Notes: a model not told the origin generated them from the sequence alone. 64,000 nucleotides of DNA from Kibdelosporangium sp. MJ126-NF4 (GCF_000826545.1 NZ_CDME01000011.1:62001-126000), one strand, 5' to 3'. Positions 8,259 through 19,210 are shown, counted from the stretch's first letter. Numbers and translations are program-made.

Positions 8259-8786
8259 TCAACGCAACCGCATCGGAATACCGGCCACGAGCAGGAGCAC
8301 TTCGTCACAGCGTTGCGCCAACGCGGTGTTGAGAGCACCGAGCTCGTCACGGAAGAGCCTGCCAGAGCGGGTGTGCGGGACGACGCCCAGCCCAACCTCC
8401 GAGGACACCAGCACCACTCGGGCCTCGGTCGCGGCGACGGCCGCGACGAGCATGGCGCCTTCGCGGCGGACCAGGTCGAGCCCCGCGCCGTCCCACGCGC
8501 CCGCCGCGTCCATCACACCGGTCAGCCACGTGGCGATGTCGTCGACCAGTGTCCAGCCCTTCGCGGACCGCACCACGTCGGCGAGCTCACGCGACGCCTC
8601 GACGGTCCGCCAGGTGTGCGGCCGACGTGCGATGTGCGTGTCGATCCGCGCCGTCCACTCCGGATCGGTCGGGTCCCTGCGGCCGGTGGCCACGTACACG
8701 ACCTCTTCGTCGGCCGGGAGCAGGCTCTCCGCGTGCGCGGACTTGCCGGACCGCGCACCGCCCAAAACCAGTGTCCTGCGCGTCAC
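8259..8786 (-). CDS. cobU: Adenosylcobinamide kinase / guanylyltransferase
   Basis: Bifunctional enzyme that phosphorylates adenosylcobinamide and then attaches GMP. 175 residues from the GTG at 8786 (GAGG 5-6 nt upstream). Walker [13 protein letters not shown] is at the very N-terminus, as usual for CobU, followed by [15 protein letters not shown] and [13 protein letters not shown]. First gene of cobU-cobT-cobS. I see no cobalamin riboswitch in the 77 bp upstream, so control by B12 at RNA level is not evident. Confidence 0.93.
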   Translation of the reverse strand: MTRRTLVLGGARSGKSAHAESLLPADEEVVYVATGRRDPTDPEWTARIDTHIARRPHTWRTVEASRELADVVRSAKGWTLVDDIATWLTGVMDAAGAWDGAGLDLVRREGAMLVAAVAATEARVVLVSSEVGLGVVPHTRSGRLFRDELGALNTALAQRCDEVLLLVAGIPMRLR

Positions 8787-8863
8787 ATGTCCCTCACGTC
8801 GCCGGGTGACATAGCCTCGGGCCAAAGTTACCGCTGGGAAGTCAACCACGGGAGGTGGTGGAT

Positions 8864-9061
8864 GTGGACTACCGATGGCGCTGCCAGGACGCGAGCGGCC
8901 GGGACGTCCCCGGCGAGGAGACCCGGTTCGACGGCCAGACCGAGGCGGAGGACTGGCTCAGGCAGTCGTGGCAGGACCTGCTCGACGCCGGGATCGACCG
9001 GGTGACGCTGCTGAACGGCGAAGCCGAGGTCTACGGCCCGATGTCGCTGCACAGCTCATGA
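8864..9061 (+). CDS. Small conserved-looking hypothetical protein, 65 aa
   Basis: Not recognised. 65 acidic residues, starting MDYRWRCQDASGRDV, with ETRFDGQTEAEDWLRQSWQDLL and a C-terminal GEAEVYGPMSLHS. No membrane helix or signal. The GTG at 8864 is chosen because GGGAGG lies 8 nt upstream. It diverges from cobU and ends directly in a 13-bp terminator hairpin. The compact mixed alpha/beta pattern and strong translation signals make it a real gene. Confidence 0.72.
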   Translation: MDYRWRCQDASGRDVPGEETRFDGQTEAEDWLRQSWQDLLDAGIDRVTLLNGEAEVYGPMSLHSS

Positions 9062-9101
9062 GTGTTTGTCCGAGGTGGAACTCGGACAAACACCTCACGA
9101 G
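9055..9101. terminator. Long hairpin terminator, member of a two-copy repeat family
   Basis: Perfect 13-bp stem GTGTTTGTCCGAG/CTCGGACAAACAC (9062-9074 and 9081-9093), loop GTGGAA. It is extended by CTCATGA at the left and CTCACGAG at the right. It lies between convergent genes, and the 65-codon gene ends inside it. It resembles the hairpin at 33755-33800. Confidence 0.8.
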
Positions 9102-9106
9102 GGTGT

Positions 9107-10198
9107 TCACACCAGGCGGTGCAGCCAGCCGTGGGTGTCCGGGGCCGCGCCGCGCTGCAGGTCGTTGAGTGCCCCGCGGAGCTTCATGGTGACCTCACCG
9201 GGCTGGCCGCCGTTGATGGAGAACTCGCCTGCCGCGCTCTTCACCGACCCGACCGGGGTGATCACCGCGGCCGTGCCGCAGCCGAAGACCTCGGTCAGCT
9301 CACCGGTCGCGGCCTTCTTCTCCCACTCGTCGGTCGAGATCCTGCGTTCCTCCACTGTGTACCCGAGGTCGCGGGCCAGCGTCAGCAGGCTGTCGCGGGT
9401 GATGCCGGGCAGCAGCGCACCGGACAGCTCCGGGGTCACCAGGCGGTTGCCGAACACGAAGAACAGGTTCATCGCGCCGACCTCCTCCACCCAGCGCCGC
9501 TCCACGCCGTCCAGCCAGACCACCTGGTCACAGCCTTCCGCGACCGCCTGCGACTGCGCGACGAACGACGCAGCGTAGTTACCCGCGCACTTGGCGGCGC
9601 CGGTGCCACCGGGGGCCGCGCGCACGTAGTCGGTGCACAGCCACACCTTGACCGGCTTCACGCCGGTGGCGAAGTACGGGCCTGCGGGGGAGGCGATCAG
9701 CGTGTACAGGTAGTGGTTCGCCGGTCGGTTCACACCCAGGGTGGACTCGTCGGAGATCATGAAGGGCCGCAGGTACAGCGACGCCTCAGCACGGTCGGGC
9801 ACCCACCGGCTGTCCACAGCCAGCAGCTGGTGCAGCGACTCGACGAACAGCGAGGTCGGCAGCTCCGGCATGGCCAGGCGGCGCGCGGAGTTCTGGAACC
9901 GCTCCGCGTTCGCTTCCGGCCGGAAGGCCACGATCGAGCCGTCCTGGTGGCGGTAGGCCTTGAGGCCTTCGAAGATCGACTGCCCGTAGTGCAGCACTGT
10001 GGCCGCCGGGTCGAGCGTGAGCGCGTGGTACGGCTCAAGCGCGGCCGAGTGCCAGCCCTGGTCGTTGTTCCAGCGAATCGTCACCATGTGGTCGGTGAAA
10101 TGCTGTCCAAAGCCAGGATTGGCCAATACCTCCGCGAGCCGCTCCGGGGTCGCCGGGTTCGGGCTGGAGGTCTGGTGGAACGACAGCGTGGACGTCAT
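9107..10198 (-). CDS. ilvE: Branched-chain amino acid aminotransferase
   Basis: PLP enzyme that makes or degrades leucine, isoleucine and valine with 2-oxoglutarate/glutamate. 363 residues, class IV aminotransferase fold. The Schiff-base lysine is Lys203 in [14 protein letters not shown], one position from the M. tuberculosis IlvE lysine by recall. [13 protein letters not shown] is the family's C-terminal phosphate-binding segment. The ATG follows TAACGT by exactly 6 nt, so the mRNA is probably leaderless. Same order as Rv2210c next to gcvT. Confidence 0.96.
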   Translation of the reverse strand: MTSTLSFHQTSSPNPATPERLAEVLANPGFGQHFTDHMVTIRWNNDQGWHSAALEPYHALTLDPAATVLHYGQSIFEGLKAYRHQDGSIVAFRPEANAERFQNSARRLAMPELPTSLFVESLHQLLAVDSRWVPDRAEASLYLRPFMISDESTLGVNRPANHYLYTLIASPAGPYFATGVKPVKVWLCTDYVRAAPGGTGAAKCAGNYAASFVAQSQAVAEGCDQVVWLDGVERRWVEEVGAMNLFFVFGNRLVTPELSGALLPGITRDSLLTLARDLGYTVEERRISTDEWEKKAATGELTEVFGCGTAAVITPVGSVKSAAGEFSINGGQPGEVTMKLRGALNDLQRGAAPDTHGWLHRLV

Positions 10199-10204
10199 GG
10201 GTGC

Positions 10205-10210
10205 ACGTTA
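10205..10210 (-). promoter_or_regulatory. -10 box, leaderless promoter of ilvE
   Basis: Minus strand TAACGT, 6 nt, ATG. No Shine-Dalgarno sequence precedes the start. Confidence 0.6.
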
Positions 10211-10351
10211 GTCGGCGTCAGCGCCGCAAGAAAGTCGCTGTCCCGAGGATCGGACGTCCTACTTTCGGGTACATCCGCAGCTCAACCGGGCCCGATAGGG
10301 ATTGGCCCCGAAATAGGCGCCAATCGCGGCGGCCCGCCACGGCGCCGCGAC

Positions 10352-10357
10352 TAGGAT
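10352..10357 (+). promoter_or_regulatory. -10 box, leaderless promoter
   Basis: TAGGAT, 6 nt, GTG of the small membrane protein gene. Confidence 0.55.
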
Positions 10358-10363
10358 GGCGCC

Positions 10364-10654
10364 GTGGCGAACAGTGGTGAGAACGCCGTCAGCGCAGGCA
10401 CCGGCTCCGATGTCCGAGTCGCGATCCTCGGCGCGGTGATGCCGTTCGGGCTCGGTCTGCTTGTGCTGCTCGGCTACGCGTGGCTGGGCTTCTTCGGCGC
10501 CGTCCTCGGCGTGTTGGGCGCGGTGTGGTGGGCCGTGTGGTGGCGGCGCAAGCACGACAAGAAGTTCTTCCCGCGTGACGTCGAGGGCGGACCTTTCGTG
10601 TTCACCCTCGTCCTCACCGTCATCTTGTTCGTGCTCACGCTCGCCGCCATATAA
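10364..10654 (+). CDS. Small membrane protein, unknown function
   Basis: 96 residues. After a polar N-terminus come a long hydrophobic stretch (about residues 19-60, room for two helices), a basic loop WWRRKHDKKFFPRD and a C-terminal helix (FVFTLVLTVILFVLTLAAI). No known domain recognised. Probable leaderless mRNA. It ends 10 nt from the convergent gcvT stop and lies between ilvE and gcvT, where mycobacteria have no extra gene as far as I recall. Confidence 0.75.
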   Translation: MANSGENAVSAGTGSDVRVAILGAVMPFGLGLLVLLGYAWLGFFGAVLGVLGAVWWAVWWRRKHDKKFFPRDVEGGPFVFTLVLTVILFVLTLAAI

Positions 10655-10664
10655 CGGCCTGGTC

Positions 10665-11753
10665 TCAGCGCACGTTCGTCTGCACGAACGGCGGCTTCAC
10701 GACCTCGCAGCGCAGCTTGCGGCCCCGCACGTCCAGCGAGACCTCGGTGCCGAACTCGATGTCGGCCGAGGTGTCGACCAGGGCGAGCGCGATGCCGGTC
10801 TTCAGCGACGGGGAGAACGTGCCGGACGTGGTCACGCCGATCTGCTTGCCGTCGGCGTCCAGCACCGCCATGCCCGGCCGGGGCACGCCACGCTCCAGCG
10901 CGCGCAGGCACCGCAGGCGGCGAGCGGGCTCCTTGCGCTCCGCGACCAGTGCCTCACGGCCCCAGAACTCGTCCTTCTTCCAGCCGACCGCCCAGGTCGA
11001 CCCGGCCTGCACGGGGCTGATCTCCAGCGACAGCTCGTGGCCGTGCAGCGGGTAGCCCATCTCGGTGCGCAGCGTGTCTCGTGCGCCCAGGCCGCATGGC
11101 GTGGCGCCGCCGTCACGCAGCGCCGCCCACACGACCGGCGCGTCGCCCCACGCGGGGATGAGTTCGTAGCCGTGCTCGCCGGTGTAGCCGGTACGGCAGA
11201 CACGCACGCTGATGCCACGCCATTCCGCGTCGCGGTAGGCCATGTAGTCCAGCTCGGTCGGCAGTCCGAGGCTGTCGAGCAACTCGGCCGAACGCGGGCC
11301 CTGCACGGCGAGCACGGCGTGCTCGCGGTGCTCGTCGGTGACTGAGATGCCCTCGGGGGCCGCGGCGATGAGCCTGCGGGCCACCTCGGCGGTGTTGGCC
11401 GCGTTCGGCACGAGGAACACGTCCTCGGGGCCGACGAGGTACACGATGATGTCGTCGACCGTGCCGCCGGTCTCGGTACAGCACAGGGTGTACTGGGCCT
11501 TGCCGGGTTCGATCCGGTTCAGGTCGTTGGTCAGGCACCGGTTGACGAAGTCCGCGGCGCCCGGCCCGGTCACACGGACCTTGCCGAGGTGCGACACGTC
11601 GAAGATGCCCACGTCCTCGCGGACCGCCGTGTGCTCGGCGACCACACCGGTCTTGTACTGGATCGGCATCTCCCAGCCCCCGAACGGGGCGAAGGTGGCG
11701 TCAAGGCTCGCGTGCAGGTCGTGCAAGGGCCCTCGTAGCAGCTGCTCAGTCAC
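10665..11753 (-). CDS. gcvT: Aminomethyltransferase (glycine cleavage T protein)
   Basis: Transfers the methylene group from the lipoyl-bound H protein to tetrahydrofolate, releasing ammonia. 362 residues from the GTG at 11753. Family features are [38 protein letters not shown] and the C-terminal barrel [18 protein letters not shown]. The longer open frame upstream is rejected because it runs into the permease gene and shows no similarity. The start is 8 nt after a TAACGT box. The partner genes gcvH and gcvP are not in the window. Confidence 0.94.
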   Translation of the reverse strand: MTEQLLRGPLHDLHASLDATFAPFGGWEMPIQYKTGVVAEHTAVREDVGIFDVSHLGKVRVTGPGAADFVNRCLTNDLNRIEPGKAQYTLCCTETGGTVDDIIVYLVGPEDVFLVPNAANTAEVARRLIAAAPEGISVTDEHREHAVLAVQGPRSAELLDSLGLPTELDYMAYRDAEWRGISVRVCRTGYTGEHGYELIPAWGDAPVVWAALRDGGATPCGLGARDTLRTEMGYPLHGHELSLEISPVQAGSTWAVGWKKDEFWGREALVAERKEPARRLRCLRALERGVPRPGMAVLDADGKQIGVTTSGTFSPSLKTGIALALVDTSADIEFGTEVSLDVRGRKLRCEVVKPPFVQTNVR

Positions 11754-11761
11754 GCCAGCGA

Positions 11762-11767
11762 ACGTTA
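11762..11767 (-). promoter_or_regulatory. -10 box upstream of gcvT
   Basis: Minus strand TAACGT ends 8 nt before the GTG. It gives a leaderless or nearly leaderless transcript separate from the permease gene upstream. Confidence 0.4.
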
Positions 11768-11776
11768 CATGCCCGG

Positions 11777-13018
11777 TTACTTGCGGGCGTACCTCGACGT
11801 GATCGCACCGGCGACACACCCGGCGACCATCACGAAAACCACGACAGCCAGGTACTTCACCGACATGTTCATCCCGATGAGCACTGAGAAACCCAGCCCG
11901 AAACACGCCGCGCGACGCGGCCACGTGCGGTCCGAGGGCATCAGCAGGCGTGCGGCGGCGTTGGTGAACGCGTAGTAGAACAGCAGCAGGCACGCGGCGA
12001 CGCCGATCGCCTGCGGCGGGTTCAGCAGGGCCGCCGCGACGGCCACCGCGGCGCCGCTGAGGATGGCGGCGGGTGCGGAGACCCCCCGCGAGCCGACGAT
12101 CGCCAGCGACGGCGGGACGTCGGAGAACTCGGCCATCGCGCCGAGTGTGCGCCGGATCGAGCCGATCGCCATCAGCAGGCCGGACATCGTGGCGATCCCG
12201 GCGACACCGGCCATCAGCGGCTGCAGGGACAGCGCGTCCGCGGCGGCGAGCGCGTCCATCAGCGGCGCGGGCGACAGCGCCAGCCGCGGGCCGCCGAGCT
12301 GGTGCAGCGCGGCCCCGCTGACCGCGAGCGTGACGGCGAGGGTGCCGACCATCATCACCGGGATGGCGACGCGCAGCTGGCGGGCCGAGTACTCCTGTTC
12401 GGTCGACGACGTGACGTGCTCGAACCCGAGGAACCCGAAGAACATCAGCCCGGCGGCGGCGAGCACGCCACTGGCGTCGTCGGTCCCCGGGATGTCGGTG
12501 GGCACGGGCAGCGGCGGTGGCGGCGCGATCGCGAACGCCACGGCCACGAACATCGCCATCCCGACGATCGTGACCACCAGTACGGCGATCGTGACCCCAC
12601 GGGACGGGCGGACGCCGAACGCGTCGGCGACGGCGGCGACGAGACTGACCACGATCGCGGCGACCACCGGATACTGCGGCACGACGTAGGCACCGAACGT
12701 GCCCGCGATGGCGGCGCCCGCGACGATCCGGCCGACCAGCGCGGTGCTGCCCGCCATCCGCCCCGGCAGCACACCGAGCTGGTGGCGGCTGTAGAGGTAA
12801 CCACCGCCCATGCCGATGAACCGGCGTGACTGGTCAGAGGTGGAGAACGCGCTGCACAACGCGGCCAGGAACGCCAGGACGACACCGGCCAGCAGCCAGG
12901 TCCCGGCCTCTGCCGCGGCGGGCGAGAGCGCGACCAGCAGGCCGGCGCCCAGCATCGCGGACAGTCCCGGCCCGATCCCGGCGGTGCCCCTCAGCCGGTC
13001 CGACACGGCTCGCTGCAC
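11777..13018 (-). CDS. APC-family amino acid/polyamine permease
   Basis: 413 residues with about twelve hydrophobic segments, including an N-terminal [18 protein letters not shown] segment that fits the conserved glycine-rich unwound helix 1 of the amino acid-polyamine-organocation superfamily. [16 protein letters not shown] matches helix 6 of the family (GFE). The substrate cannot be read from sequence. It lies 24 nt upstream of gcvT on the same strand, so partial cotranscription and a link to glycine or a related amino acid are possible but only inferred. The GTG start lacks a clear ribosome site. Confidence 0.85.
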   Translation of the reverse strand: MQRAVSDRLRGTAGIGPGLSAMLGAGLLVALSPAAAEAGTWLLAGVVLAFLAALCSAFSTSDQSRRFIGMGGGYLYSRHQLGVLPGRMAGSTALVGRIVAGAAIAGTFGAYVVPQYPVVAAIVVSLVAAVADAFGVRPSRGVTIAVLVVTIVGMAMFVAVAFAIAPPPPLPVPTDIPGTDDASGVLAAAGLMFFGFLGFEHVTSSTEQEYSARQLRVAIPVMMVGTLAVTLAVSGAALHQLGGPRLALSPAPLMDALAAADALSLQPLMAGVAGIATMSGLLMAIGSIRRTLGAMAEFSDVPPSLAIVGSRGVSAPAAILSGAAVAVAAALLNPPQAIGVAACLLLFYYAFTNAAARLLMPSDRTWPRRAACFGLGFSVLIGMNMSVKYLAVVVFVMVAGCVAGAITSRYARK

Positions 13019-13161
13019 CCGGACACAGTGTCAGACCGGCCCGGTGTACCGGAACAGCCAGGCACTTGGTTCACTCGTTTTCTCCATCACCCTGGCGGGT
13101 CACAAGCCCGACAGTGGTCGTTAGCATGCGTCACTAAACCAGTTCCGACGAGGAGTAGCCC

Positions 13162-14652
13162 GTGACCGCCCCCAAACTAGCCCTGTCCGAGCAACCAGCC
13201 ACTGACATCACCGCCGACGTCGTGGTGATCGGGACAGTGCAACAGGACAGTGAGAAGGGCGCCGGCGGCTTCACCCTCGCTCCGGGTGCCGATGCCGTTG
13301 ATGCCGCCTTCGACGGCTCCCTTGTGGACATCCTGACCAGCCTCGGCGCCTCGGGCAAGGCCGAGGAGGTCGTGAAGCTGCCGACGCTCGGCAAGCTCAA
13401 GGCCGACGTGGTCTACGCGGTGGGTCTCGGCAAGGCGGACCCGACCCCCGAGCAGGTCCGCCGCGCGGCAGGCGCCGCTGCCCGCGCGCTGACGGGCGTG
13501 AAGCGCGCACACAACCTGCTGTCCCTGGTGGACCTGCAGGCAGCGATCGAGGGCACGGTCCTCGGCGCGTACACCTTCACCGAGTACAAGTCCGACGCGG
13601 GCGACGGCCCAGTCGGCCGCGTCGACTTCGCGTCGGAGAACTCGAAGGAGAACAAGGCCACACTGAAGGCCGCGACCGCGATCGCGGAAGCCGTGGCGAC
13701 GGCCCGTGACCTGATCAACACCCCGCCGAACGACCTCTTCCCCGCCTCCTTCGCGGAGCGCGCGGTGAAGCTGGGCGAGGCCGCTGGTCTGACGGTGGAG
13801 GTGCTGGACGAGAAGGCGCTGCGCAAGGGCGGCTTCGGCGGCATCCTCGGCGTCGGCAGCGGCTCGTCGCGCCTGCCGCGCCTGGTCCGCCTGTCCTACA
13901 AGGGCCCGAAGGCATCGAAGAAGGTCGCTCTGGTCGGCAAGGGCATCACGTTCGACACGGGCGGTATCTCCCTCAAGCCGCCGCCCAACATGGAGGAGAT
14001 GACCTCCGACATGTCCGGTGCGGCCGCGGTCGTGGCGGCGGTCGTGCTGGCGGCGAAGCTGAAGTACCCGCTCGAGGTGGTCGCGACCGTGCCGATCGCG
14101 GAGAACATGCCGTCGGGAACGTCCTACCGCCCGGGTGACGTGCTGACGATGTACGGCGGCAAGACGGTGGAGGTGCTCAACACCGACGCCGAGGGCAGGC
14201 TGATCCTGGCGGACGCGATCGTGCGCGCGGGAGAGGACAACCCGGACTATCTGATCGAGACCGCGACCCTGACCGGCGCGCAGCTGGTGGCGCTGGGCAA
14301 GCGCACCGCGGGCGTGATGGGCACTGACGACTTCCGCGACCGGGTGGCCCGCATCGGCACGGCGGTCGGCGAGGACGCGTGGGCGATGCCGCTGCCCGAG
14401 GAGCTGCGCTCCGACCTGGACTCCAGGATCGCGGACCTGGCGAACGTGACGGGCCACCGCTGGGGCGGAATGCTGGCGGCGGGCCACTTCCTGCGCGAGT
14501 TCGTGCCGGACGGCCTGGCGTGGGCACACATCGACGTGGCCGGTCCCGCGTACAACAGCGGCGGCGCGCACGGCTACACCGCACGCGGCGGCACGGGCGT
14601 CCCGGTGCGGACGATCGCGGCGGTCCTGGCCGACATCGCGGAAAACGGCTGA
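13162..14652 (+). CDS. pepA: Leucyl aminopeptidase (M17)
   Basis: Cytosolic di-zinc/manganese exopeptidase removing N-terminal residues from peptides. 496 residues. All metal and catalytic positions are present: Lys260, Asp265 ([10 protein letters not shown]), Lys272, Asp283 (SDMSGAAAV), Asp342, Glu344 and Arg346 (NTDAEGRL). Spacing is identical to E. coli PepA. The GTG start has GAGGAG about 8 nt upstream. A 24-bp perfect hairpin follows the stop. Equivalent to Rv2213 by position and type. Confidence 0.96.
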   Translation: MTAPKLALSEQPATDITADVVVIGTVQQDSEKGAGGFTLAPGADAVDAAFDGSLVDILTSLGASGKAEEVVKLPTLGKLKADVVYAVGLGKADPTPEQVRRAAGAAARALTGVKRAHNLLSLVDLQAAIEGTVLGAYTFTEYKSDAGDGPVGRVDFASENSKENKATLKAATAIAEAVATARDLINTPPNDLFPASFAERAVKLGEAAGLTVEVLDEKALRKGGFGGILGVGSGSSRLPRLVRLSYKGPKASKKVALVGKGITFDTGGISLKPPPNMEEMTSDMSGAAAVVAAVVLAAKLKYPLEVVATVPIAENMPSGTSYRPGDVLTMYGGKTVEVLNTDAEGRLILADAIVRAGEDNPDYLIETATLTGAQLVALGKRTAGVMGTDDFRDRVARIGTAVGEDAWAMPLPEELRSDLDSRIADLANVTGHRWGGMLAAGHFLREFVPDGLAWAHIDVAGPAYNSGGAHGYTARGGTGVPVRTIAAVLADIAENG

Positions 14653-14667
14653 CGACAAGAAAGCCCG

Positions 14668-14723
14668 CGGTAGAAGTCGAAGGCCCTCCCCACGACCGCG
14701 GGGAGGGCCTTCGACTTCTACCG
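14668..14723. terminator. 24-bp perfect hairpin terminator between pepA and dlaT
   Basis: Arms at 14668-14691 and 14700-14723 are exact reverse complements with an 8-nt loop. The core is GGCCCTCCCC/GGGGAGGGCC. It serves the convergent pepA and dlaT stops. Confidence 0.85.
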
Positions 14724-14734
14724 TTTCTGCTGTG

Positions 14735-16507
14735 TCACAGGCCGAGTTCGGCCTCGAAGTTGCCTTCCTGCAGGCGGCGCTTGATGGTCGTCAGGAAACG
14801 ACCGGCGTCCGCTCCGTCCACCAGGCGGTGGTCGTAGGTCAGCGACAGGTACACCATCGAGCGGATCGCGATCGAGTCCGCGCCGTTCTCGTCGGTGATC
14901 ACCACGGGGCGCTTCACGACCGCACCGACACCCAGGATGCCCACCTGCGGCTGCAGGATGATCGGGGTGTCCGACAACGCGCCTGCCGTGCCGAGGTTGG
15001 TCAGCGAGAACGTCCCGCCGGCCAGCTCGTCCGGCTTGATCTTGTTCGACCGGGCGCGGGCGGCCAGGTCGGCGATCTTGTGCGCCAGGCCTGTCAGGTT
15101 CAGGTCACCCGCGTTGTGGATGACCGCGTTGAGCAGGCCCTTCGGCGTGTCGATCGCGATCCCGAGGTGCTCGGCGCCGTGGTAGGTGACCTCTTTGGCC
15201 TCCTCGTTGACCGACGCGTTCAGCTTCGGGTGCTGCTTGAGCGCCTCCACCGTCGCCTTGGCGAAGAACGGCAGGAACGTCAGCTTGACGCCCTCCCGTG
15301 CCAGGAACGAGTCCTTGGCCTGCTGGCGCAGCCGGGCGACCTTGGTGACGTCCACCTCGAACAGCTGCGTCAGCTGCGCCGAGACCTGCAGCGACTCACG
15401 GGTGCGCTGGGCGACGATCTGGCGCAGCCGCGGCAGCTTCTCGGTCTTGCCACGCAGCGCCGACGCGTCGGCCGCCGGGGCGGCGGACGGGGCCGGAGCC
15501 GAAGCGGCGGCCGGTGCCGGTGCGGGCTCCGGCTTCTTCTTGGCCTCGACCGCGGCGAGCACGTCCTGCTTGCGGATGCGACCGCCGACACCCGTACCGG
15601 TCACCCCGGACAGGTCGATGCCGTTCTCGGACGCCAGCTTGCGCACCAGCGGCGTGACGTACGGGGCGTCGCCCCGCTCGGCGTTGGCCGAGCCGTTGTT
15701 CTGCGCCGGAGCGGGCTGCGATGCCGGGGCCGGAGCAGGCGCGGGCTGGGGTGCCGGTGCCTGCGCGGCGGGCTCGGGCTTCGGTTCCGGCTTGGGCTCG
15801 GGCTTCGGCTCGGGTTTGGGTTCCGGCTTCGGGGCCTGCTGGGCCGGTGCGGCGTCCGCCGAGCCGATCACGGCCAGCTGGCCGCCGACCTCGACGGTGT
15901 CGTCCTCGCCCGCCGTGATCTCCAGCAGCGTCCCGGCGACCGGGGACGGGATCTCGGTGTCCACCTTGTCGGTGGAGACCTCCAGCAGCGGTTCGTCGAC
16001 CGCGACCGAGTCACCGACCTGCTTGAGCCACCGGGTCACGGTGCCTTCGGTGACGCTCTCGCCGAGCTCCGGCATGGTCACCGGGGTCCCGGACGCGGCA
16101 CCGCCGCCACCACCACCGGACGAGGCCTGCGGGGCAGGTTCCGGCTCGGGCTCGGGTTCCGGCTCGGGCTCGGGTTCCGGCGAGGGCTCCGGCTGTTCGG
16201 CCGGTGCTTCCTCCTGCTGCTGCGGCGCCGAGTCACCACCGGAGTCGGCACCGGAGGAACCGGCGCCGCTGCCGTCGCCGATCACCGCGAGTTCCGCGCC
16301 GATCTCGACGGTCTCGTCCTCCTGGGCGACGATGCGCTCGAGCACACCGGCCGCGGGCGACGGGATCTCGGTGTCGACCTTGTCGGTGGAGACTTCGAGC
16401 AAGGGCTCGTCGACCTCGACGGTGTCGCCCACCTGCTTCAGCCACCGGGTGACCGTGCCCTCGGTGACACTCTCACCAAGGGCCGGCATCTGGACGGAGA
16501 AGGCCAT
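14735..16507 (-). CDS. dlaT: Dihydrolipoamide acyltransferase E2 with two lipoyl domains
   Basis: Core of pyruvate and/or 2-oxoglutarate dehydrogenase, passing acyl groups from E1 to CoA. 590 residues from the ATG at 16507 (GAGGAG upstream, [17 protein letters not shown]). Two lipoyl domains carry Lys43 and Lys181, each in [14 protein letters not shown]. An E3/E1-binding domain is at about 282-319 ([20 protein letters not shown]) and the catalytic domain ends with DHRLVDG (His560, Asp564). Linker 1 has Pro-Glu repeats, linker 2 Lys-Pro-Glu-Pro repeats then Ala-Pro. It follows lpd by 52 nt. In mycobacteria the single DlaT serves PDH. Confidence 0.95.
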   Translation of the reverse strand: MAFSVQMPALGESVTEGTVTRWLKQVGDTVEVDEPLLEVSTDKVDTEIPSPAAGVLERIVAQEDETVEIGAELAVIGDGSGAGSSGADSGGDSAPQQQEEAPAEQPEPSPEPEPEPEPEPEPEPAPQASSGGGGGGAASGTPVTMPELGESVTEGTVTRWLKQVGDSVAVDEPLLEVSTDKVDTEIPSPVAGTLLEITAGEDDTVEVGGQLAVIGSADAAPAQQAPKPEPKPEPKPEPKPEPKPEPAAQAPAPQPAPAPAPASQPAPAQNNGSANAERGDAPYVTPLVRKLASENGIDLSGVTGTGVGGRIRKQDVLAAVEAKKKPEPAPAPAAASAPAPSAAPAADASALRGKTEKLPRLRQIVAQRTRESLQVSAQLTQLFEVDVTKVARLRQQAKDSFLAREGVKLTFLPFFAKATVEALKQHPKLNASVNEEAKEVTYHGAEHLGIAIDTPKGLLNAVIHNAGDLNLTGLAHKIADLAARARSNKIKPDELAGGTFSLTNLGTAGALSDTPIILQPQVGILGVGAVVKRPVVITDENGADSIAIRSMVYLSLTYDHRLVDGADAGRFLTTIKRRLQEGNFEAELGL

Positions 16508-16559
16508 TGTTTCGCTTACTCCTCGTGCGTTTGAGCTTGGCTGACCTCGAGCCCGTGCG

Positions 16560-17930
16560 TCAGCCGTGCACGTGCAGGGGCTTGCCGGCAAGGGCGAGGA
16601 AGGCCTCGCCAATGGCTTCGGTCTGCGTTGGGTGTGCGTGGATCAGCGGGGCGACGTCTTCGGGATACGCCTCCCAGCCGTAGATCAGCTGTGCCTCGCC
16701 GATGAGTTCCCCGACTCGCTCACCGACCAGGGTCATGCCGACCACGGGGCCGTCAGGTGCCTTGATCACCTTCACGCCCCCTGACGTCTTCAGGATCTTG
16801 CTCTTGCCGTTGCCGGCCAGGTCGTAGACCAGGGTCTCGGCGGAGCCGTACTTCTCCTTGGCCGCGGCCTCGGTCAGGCCGACCGACGCCACCTCCGGCC
16901 TGCAGTACGTCACGCGCGGGATCCCGGCCTCGTCGATCACCTTCGGGTTCTGCCCGGCGATCTGCTCGGCGACGAAGATGCCCTGCTGGAAGCCGCGGTG
17001 CGCGAGCTGCAGGCCGGGCACGATGTCGCCGACGGCGTACACGTTCGGCAGGTTGGTGCGCAGGCGCTCGTCGGTGAGCACGAAACCGCGGTCCATCGTG
17101 ACCCCGGCGTCCTCGTAGCCCATCGCCGCGGTGTTCGGGCCGCGGCCGACGGCCACCAGCAGCAGGTCCGCCTCGAACTGCTCACCGGACTCCAGCGACA
17201 CGGTCACCGCGTCGTCGGTCTGGGTCGCGCCGGTGAACCGCACGCCGGTCTTGAACTTGATGCCGCGCTTGCGGAACGCGCGCTCGAGCTGCTTGGAGGC
17301 GTACTCGTCCTCCAGCGGGACCAGCCGGGGCAGTGCCTCGACGATGGTGACCTCGGCGCCGAAGGACTTCCACACGCTGGCGAACTCGACGCCGATCACG
17401 CCGCCGCCGAGCACGACGACCCGCTCGGGCACGTGGTCGAGGTTCAGCGCCTGGTCGGACGTGATGATCCGGCCGCCGATGTCGAGGCCGGGCAGGGTCT
17501 TGGCGTACGACCCGCTGGCCAGCACGACGTTCTTGCCGGTGTAGCGGGTGCCGTCGACGTCGACCGCGTTGGGTGCGACGAACGTGCCCGTGCCCTCGAC
17601 CATCCGGACCTTGTTCAGCTTCGCCAGGCCCTGCAGGCCCTTGTAAAGCTGGGAGATCACTCCGTCCTTGTACGAGTTCACGCCATGGATATCGATGCCT
17701 TCGAGCGAGCTCTTGACCCCGAACTGGTCACCTTCACGCACGTTGTCGGCGATCTCGGCGGCGTGCAGCAGGGCCTTGGTCGGGATACAACCGCGGTGCA
17801 GGCACGTTCCGCCGAGTTTGTCCTTCTCCACCACGATCACGGACAGGCCGAGCTCGGCGGCGCGAAAAGCGCAGGCATAACCGCCCGACCCGCCACCCAA
17901 GATCACCAGGTCAGCGGAGGTGTCACTCAC
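16560..17930 (-). CDS. lpdA: Dihydrolipoyl dehydrogenase (E3)
   Basis: FAD flavoprotein that reoxidises dihydrolipoamide with NAD. 456 residues from the GTG at 17930 (AGGAGA upstream). FAD-binding [10 protein letters not shown], redox disulfide Cys43/Cys48 in [16 protein letters not shown]-binding GGGVIGVEF, and the His433/Glu438 pair in HAHPTQTE near the C-terminus are all intact. First gene of an lpd-dlaT operon on the minus strand. In M. tuberculosis, as I recall, lpdC lies elsewhere, so the pairing here is a local difference. Confidence 0.96.
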   Translation of the reverse strand: MSDTSADLVILGGGSGGYACAFRAAELGLSVIVVEKDKLGGTCLHRGCIPTKALLHAAEIADNVREGDQFGVKSSLEGIDIHGVNSYKDGVISQLYKGLQGLAKLNKVRMVEGTGTFVAPNAVDVDGTRYTGKNVVLASGSYAKTLPGLDIGGRIITSDQALNLDHVPERVVVLGGGVIGVEFASVWKSFGAEVTIVEALPRLVPLEDEYASKQLERAFRKRGIKFKTGVRFTGATQTDDAVTVSLESGEQFEADLLLVAVGRGPNTAAMGYEDAGVTMDRGFVLTDERLRTNLPNVYAVGDIVPGLQLAHRGFQQGIFVAEQIAGQNPKVIDEAGIPRVTYCRPEVASVGLTEAAAKEKYGSAETLVYDLAGNGKSKILKTSGGVKVIKAPDGPVVGMTLVGERVGELIGEAQLIYGWEAYPEDVAPLIHAHPTQTEAIGEAFLALAGKPLHVHG

Positions 17931-18083
17931 AAGGTCTCCTCGACAGCTTCGTCTCTTTCGGACCACGCCGGTAGGCGAGCAGGTCCGACCACACGCCATC
18001 TTGTCACTTCATCGGGCAAGCTTGCGAACTGGCCAGGTGTGTCGGAGGGGCGCACAGGTACGTCTCAGGTCACCGGAGCAGAA

Positions 18084-18099
18084 TGTCCGATAACGGACA
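18084..18099. promoter_or_regulatory. 16-bp palindrome in divergent lpd promoter region
   Basis: TGTCCG-ATAA-CGGACA, perfect arms, midway between the divergent lpd gene and the 112-codon gene. It could be an operator, and GATAAC inside it also looks like a -10 box. No regulator is identified. Confidence 0.35.
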
Positions 18100-18117
18100 G
18101 CAAGGGAGGTCGGCCAG

Positions 18118-18456
18118 GTGGGGATATTCGACAAACTGCGCCGCAAGCCGAAGCCGGGCGTGACACGGACCGCCACCTCGAAGGACACCGATCACCTGGT
18201 CGCCTGGACCCAGTCGAGGCGGGGTGTCGAGGCCTACGTCGAGCCGCGGACCAATGTGACACACACGACTGTGGTCCTCATCGCCTCCGATGGCGAGTGG
18301 ACCCGCAGGCGCATCGAGAACGAGGACGCCGCGCGCAGCTTCGGCAAGAAGCAGGGCATCCCGGTCTACGACGCGGCCATCGTCGGCTACCCGAAGCGCA
18401 TGCGCGACTACACCCGCAGGAAGGCCGAGGAGGAGAAGCGCCGCAACTCGTCCTGA
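18118..18456 (+). CDS. Conserved actinobacterial hypothetical protein, 112 aa
   Basis: Small basic soluble protein (MGIFDKLRRKPKPG; ending KRMRDYTRRKAEEEKRR), with a central beta-rich part TTVVLIASDGEWTRRRI. No catalytic motif recognised. The GTG start has AGGGAGG about 8 nt upstream. It sits between the divergent lpd-dlaT operon and the convergent lipB. Its constant company with lipoate genes in actinobacteria is an impression from memory, not proof of function. Confidence 0.8.
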   Translation: MGIFDKLRRKPKPGVTRTATSKDTDHLVAWTQSRRGVEAYVEPRTNVTHTTVVLIASDGEWTRRRIENEDAARSFGKKQGIPVYDAAIVGYPKRMRDYTRRKAEEEKRRNSS

Positions 18457-18472
18457 GTCATGACTGGAAGGG

Positions 18473-19210
18473 TCACGCCTTGAGGGCGAAGGTGACCCCG
18501 GGCGTGGCGGGGCCTTGTTCCGGGCGCGGCAGCCAGTGGTCGGCCACGGGCAGCGTGCCGTCCAGCGCCGCCAGCACGGCGTCCCGGGCCAGGGGCAGTA
18601 CCTCGGCGACAGTGACATCACGGCCGAGCTCCCAGCTCAGCGACGTCACACCGGCGTCGCGGATGCCGCACGGCACGATCCGGTCGAACGCGGCCAGGTC
18701 GGCGTTGCAGTTGATCTCGAAGCCGTGCATGGTCACGCCGCGCTGCACGCGGATGCCGATCGCGGCGATCTTGCGCTCGGGCCCGCGGGAGTCGGCGGCC
18801 AGCCAGACGCCGCTGCGGCCCTCCACCCGTCCGGTCCGCAGGCCGAGCCGGGCGCACACGGCGATCAGCGCCTCCTCGACCCGCCGGACGTACTGGACCA
18901 CGTCGATCGGGTCGGCGAGGTGCACGATCGGGTAGCCGACCAGCTGTCCCGGGCCGTGCCAGGTGATCTTGCCGCCGCGGTCGACGTCGAGTACCGGCGT
19001 GCCGTCGGTGGGGCGCTCGTCGGGCTGGGTGCGCTTGCCCGCGGTGTAGACCGAGGGGTGTTCGAGCAGCAGCAGCGTGTCGGGCGCGGTGCCCGCGGCG
19101 CGGGCCTCGGCGAGCTCGCGCTGCAGATCCCACGCGGCGAGGTAGTCGACGGTGCCGATCTCACGCGTGTCCACGGGTCGCGTGGTGGCACGGCAGGATG
19201 TCTCGATCAC
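18473..19210 (-). CDS. lipB: Lipoyl(octanoyl) transferase
   Basis: Transfers octanoate from acyl carrier protein to apo-lipoyl domains (E2, GcvH), the step before LipA. 245 residues. Catalytic Lys147 (ERKIAAIGI) and Cys181 ([13 protein letters not shown]) correspond to Lys142/Cys176 of M. tuberculosis Lip[18 protein letters not shown] is the family signature. The GTG start overlaps the PAP2 stop (GTGA), so translation is coupled in the epimerase-PAP2-lipB operon. lipA, adjacent to lipB in mycobacteria, is 10 kb away here. Confidence 0.96.
   Translation of the reverse strand: MIETSCRATTRPVDTREIGTVDYLAAWDLQRELAEARAAGTAPDTLLLLEHPSVYTAGKRTQPDERPTDGTPVLDVDRGGKITWHGPGQLVGYPIVHLADPIDVVQYVRRVEEALIAVCARLGLRTGRVEGRSGVWLAADSRGPERKIAAIGIRVQRGVTMHGFEINCNADLAAFDRIVPCGIRDAGVTSLSWELGRDVTVAEVLPLARDAVLAALDGTLPVADHWLPRPEQGPATPGVTFALKA

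Noticed and set aside
8787..8863. Possible cobalamin riboswitch upstream of cobU
   Set aside because: The gap is only 77 bp and shared with a divergent gene, and no B12-box-like element was found.
15770..16200. Dense short tandem repeats that could be mistaken for a CRISPR or VNTR locus
   Set aside because: They encode the Pro-Glu and Lys-Pro-Glu linkers of DlaT in frame, with no spacers.
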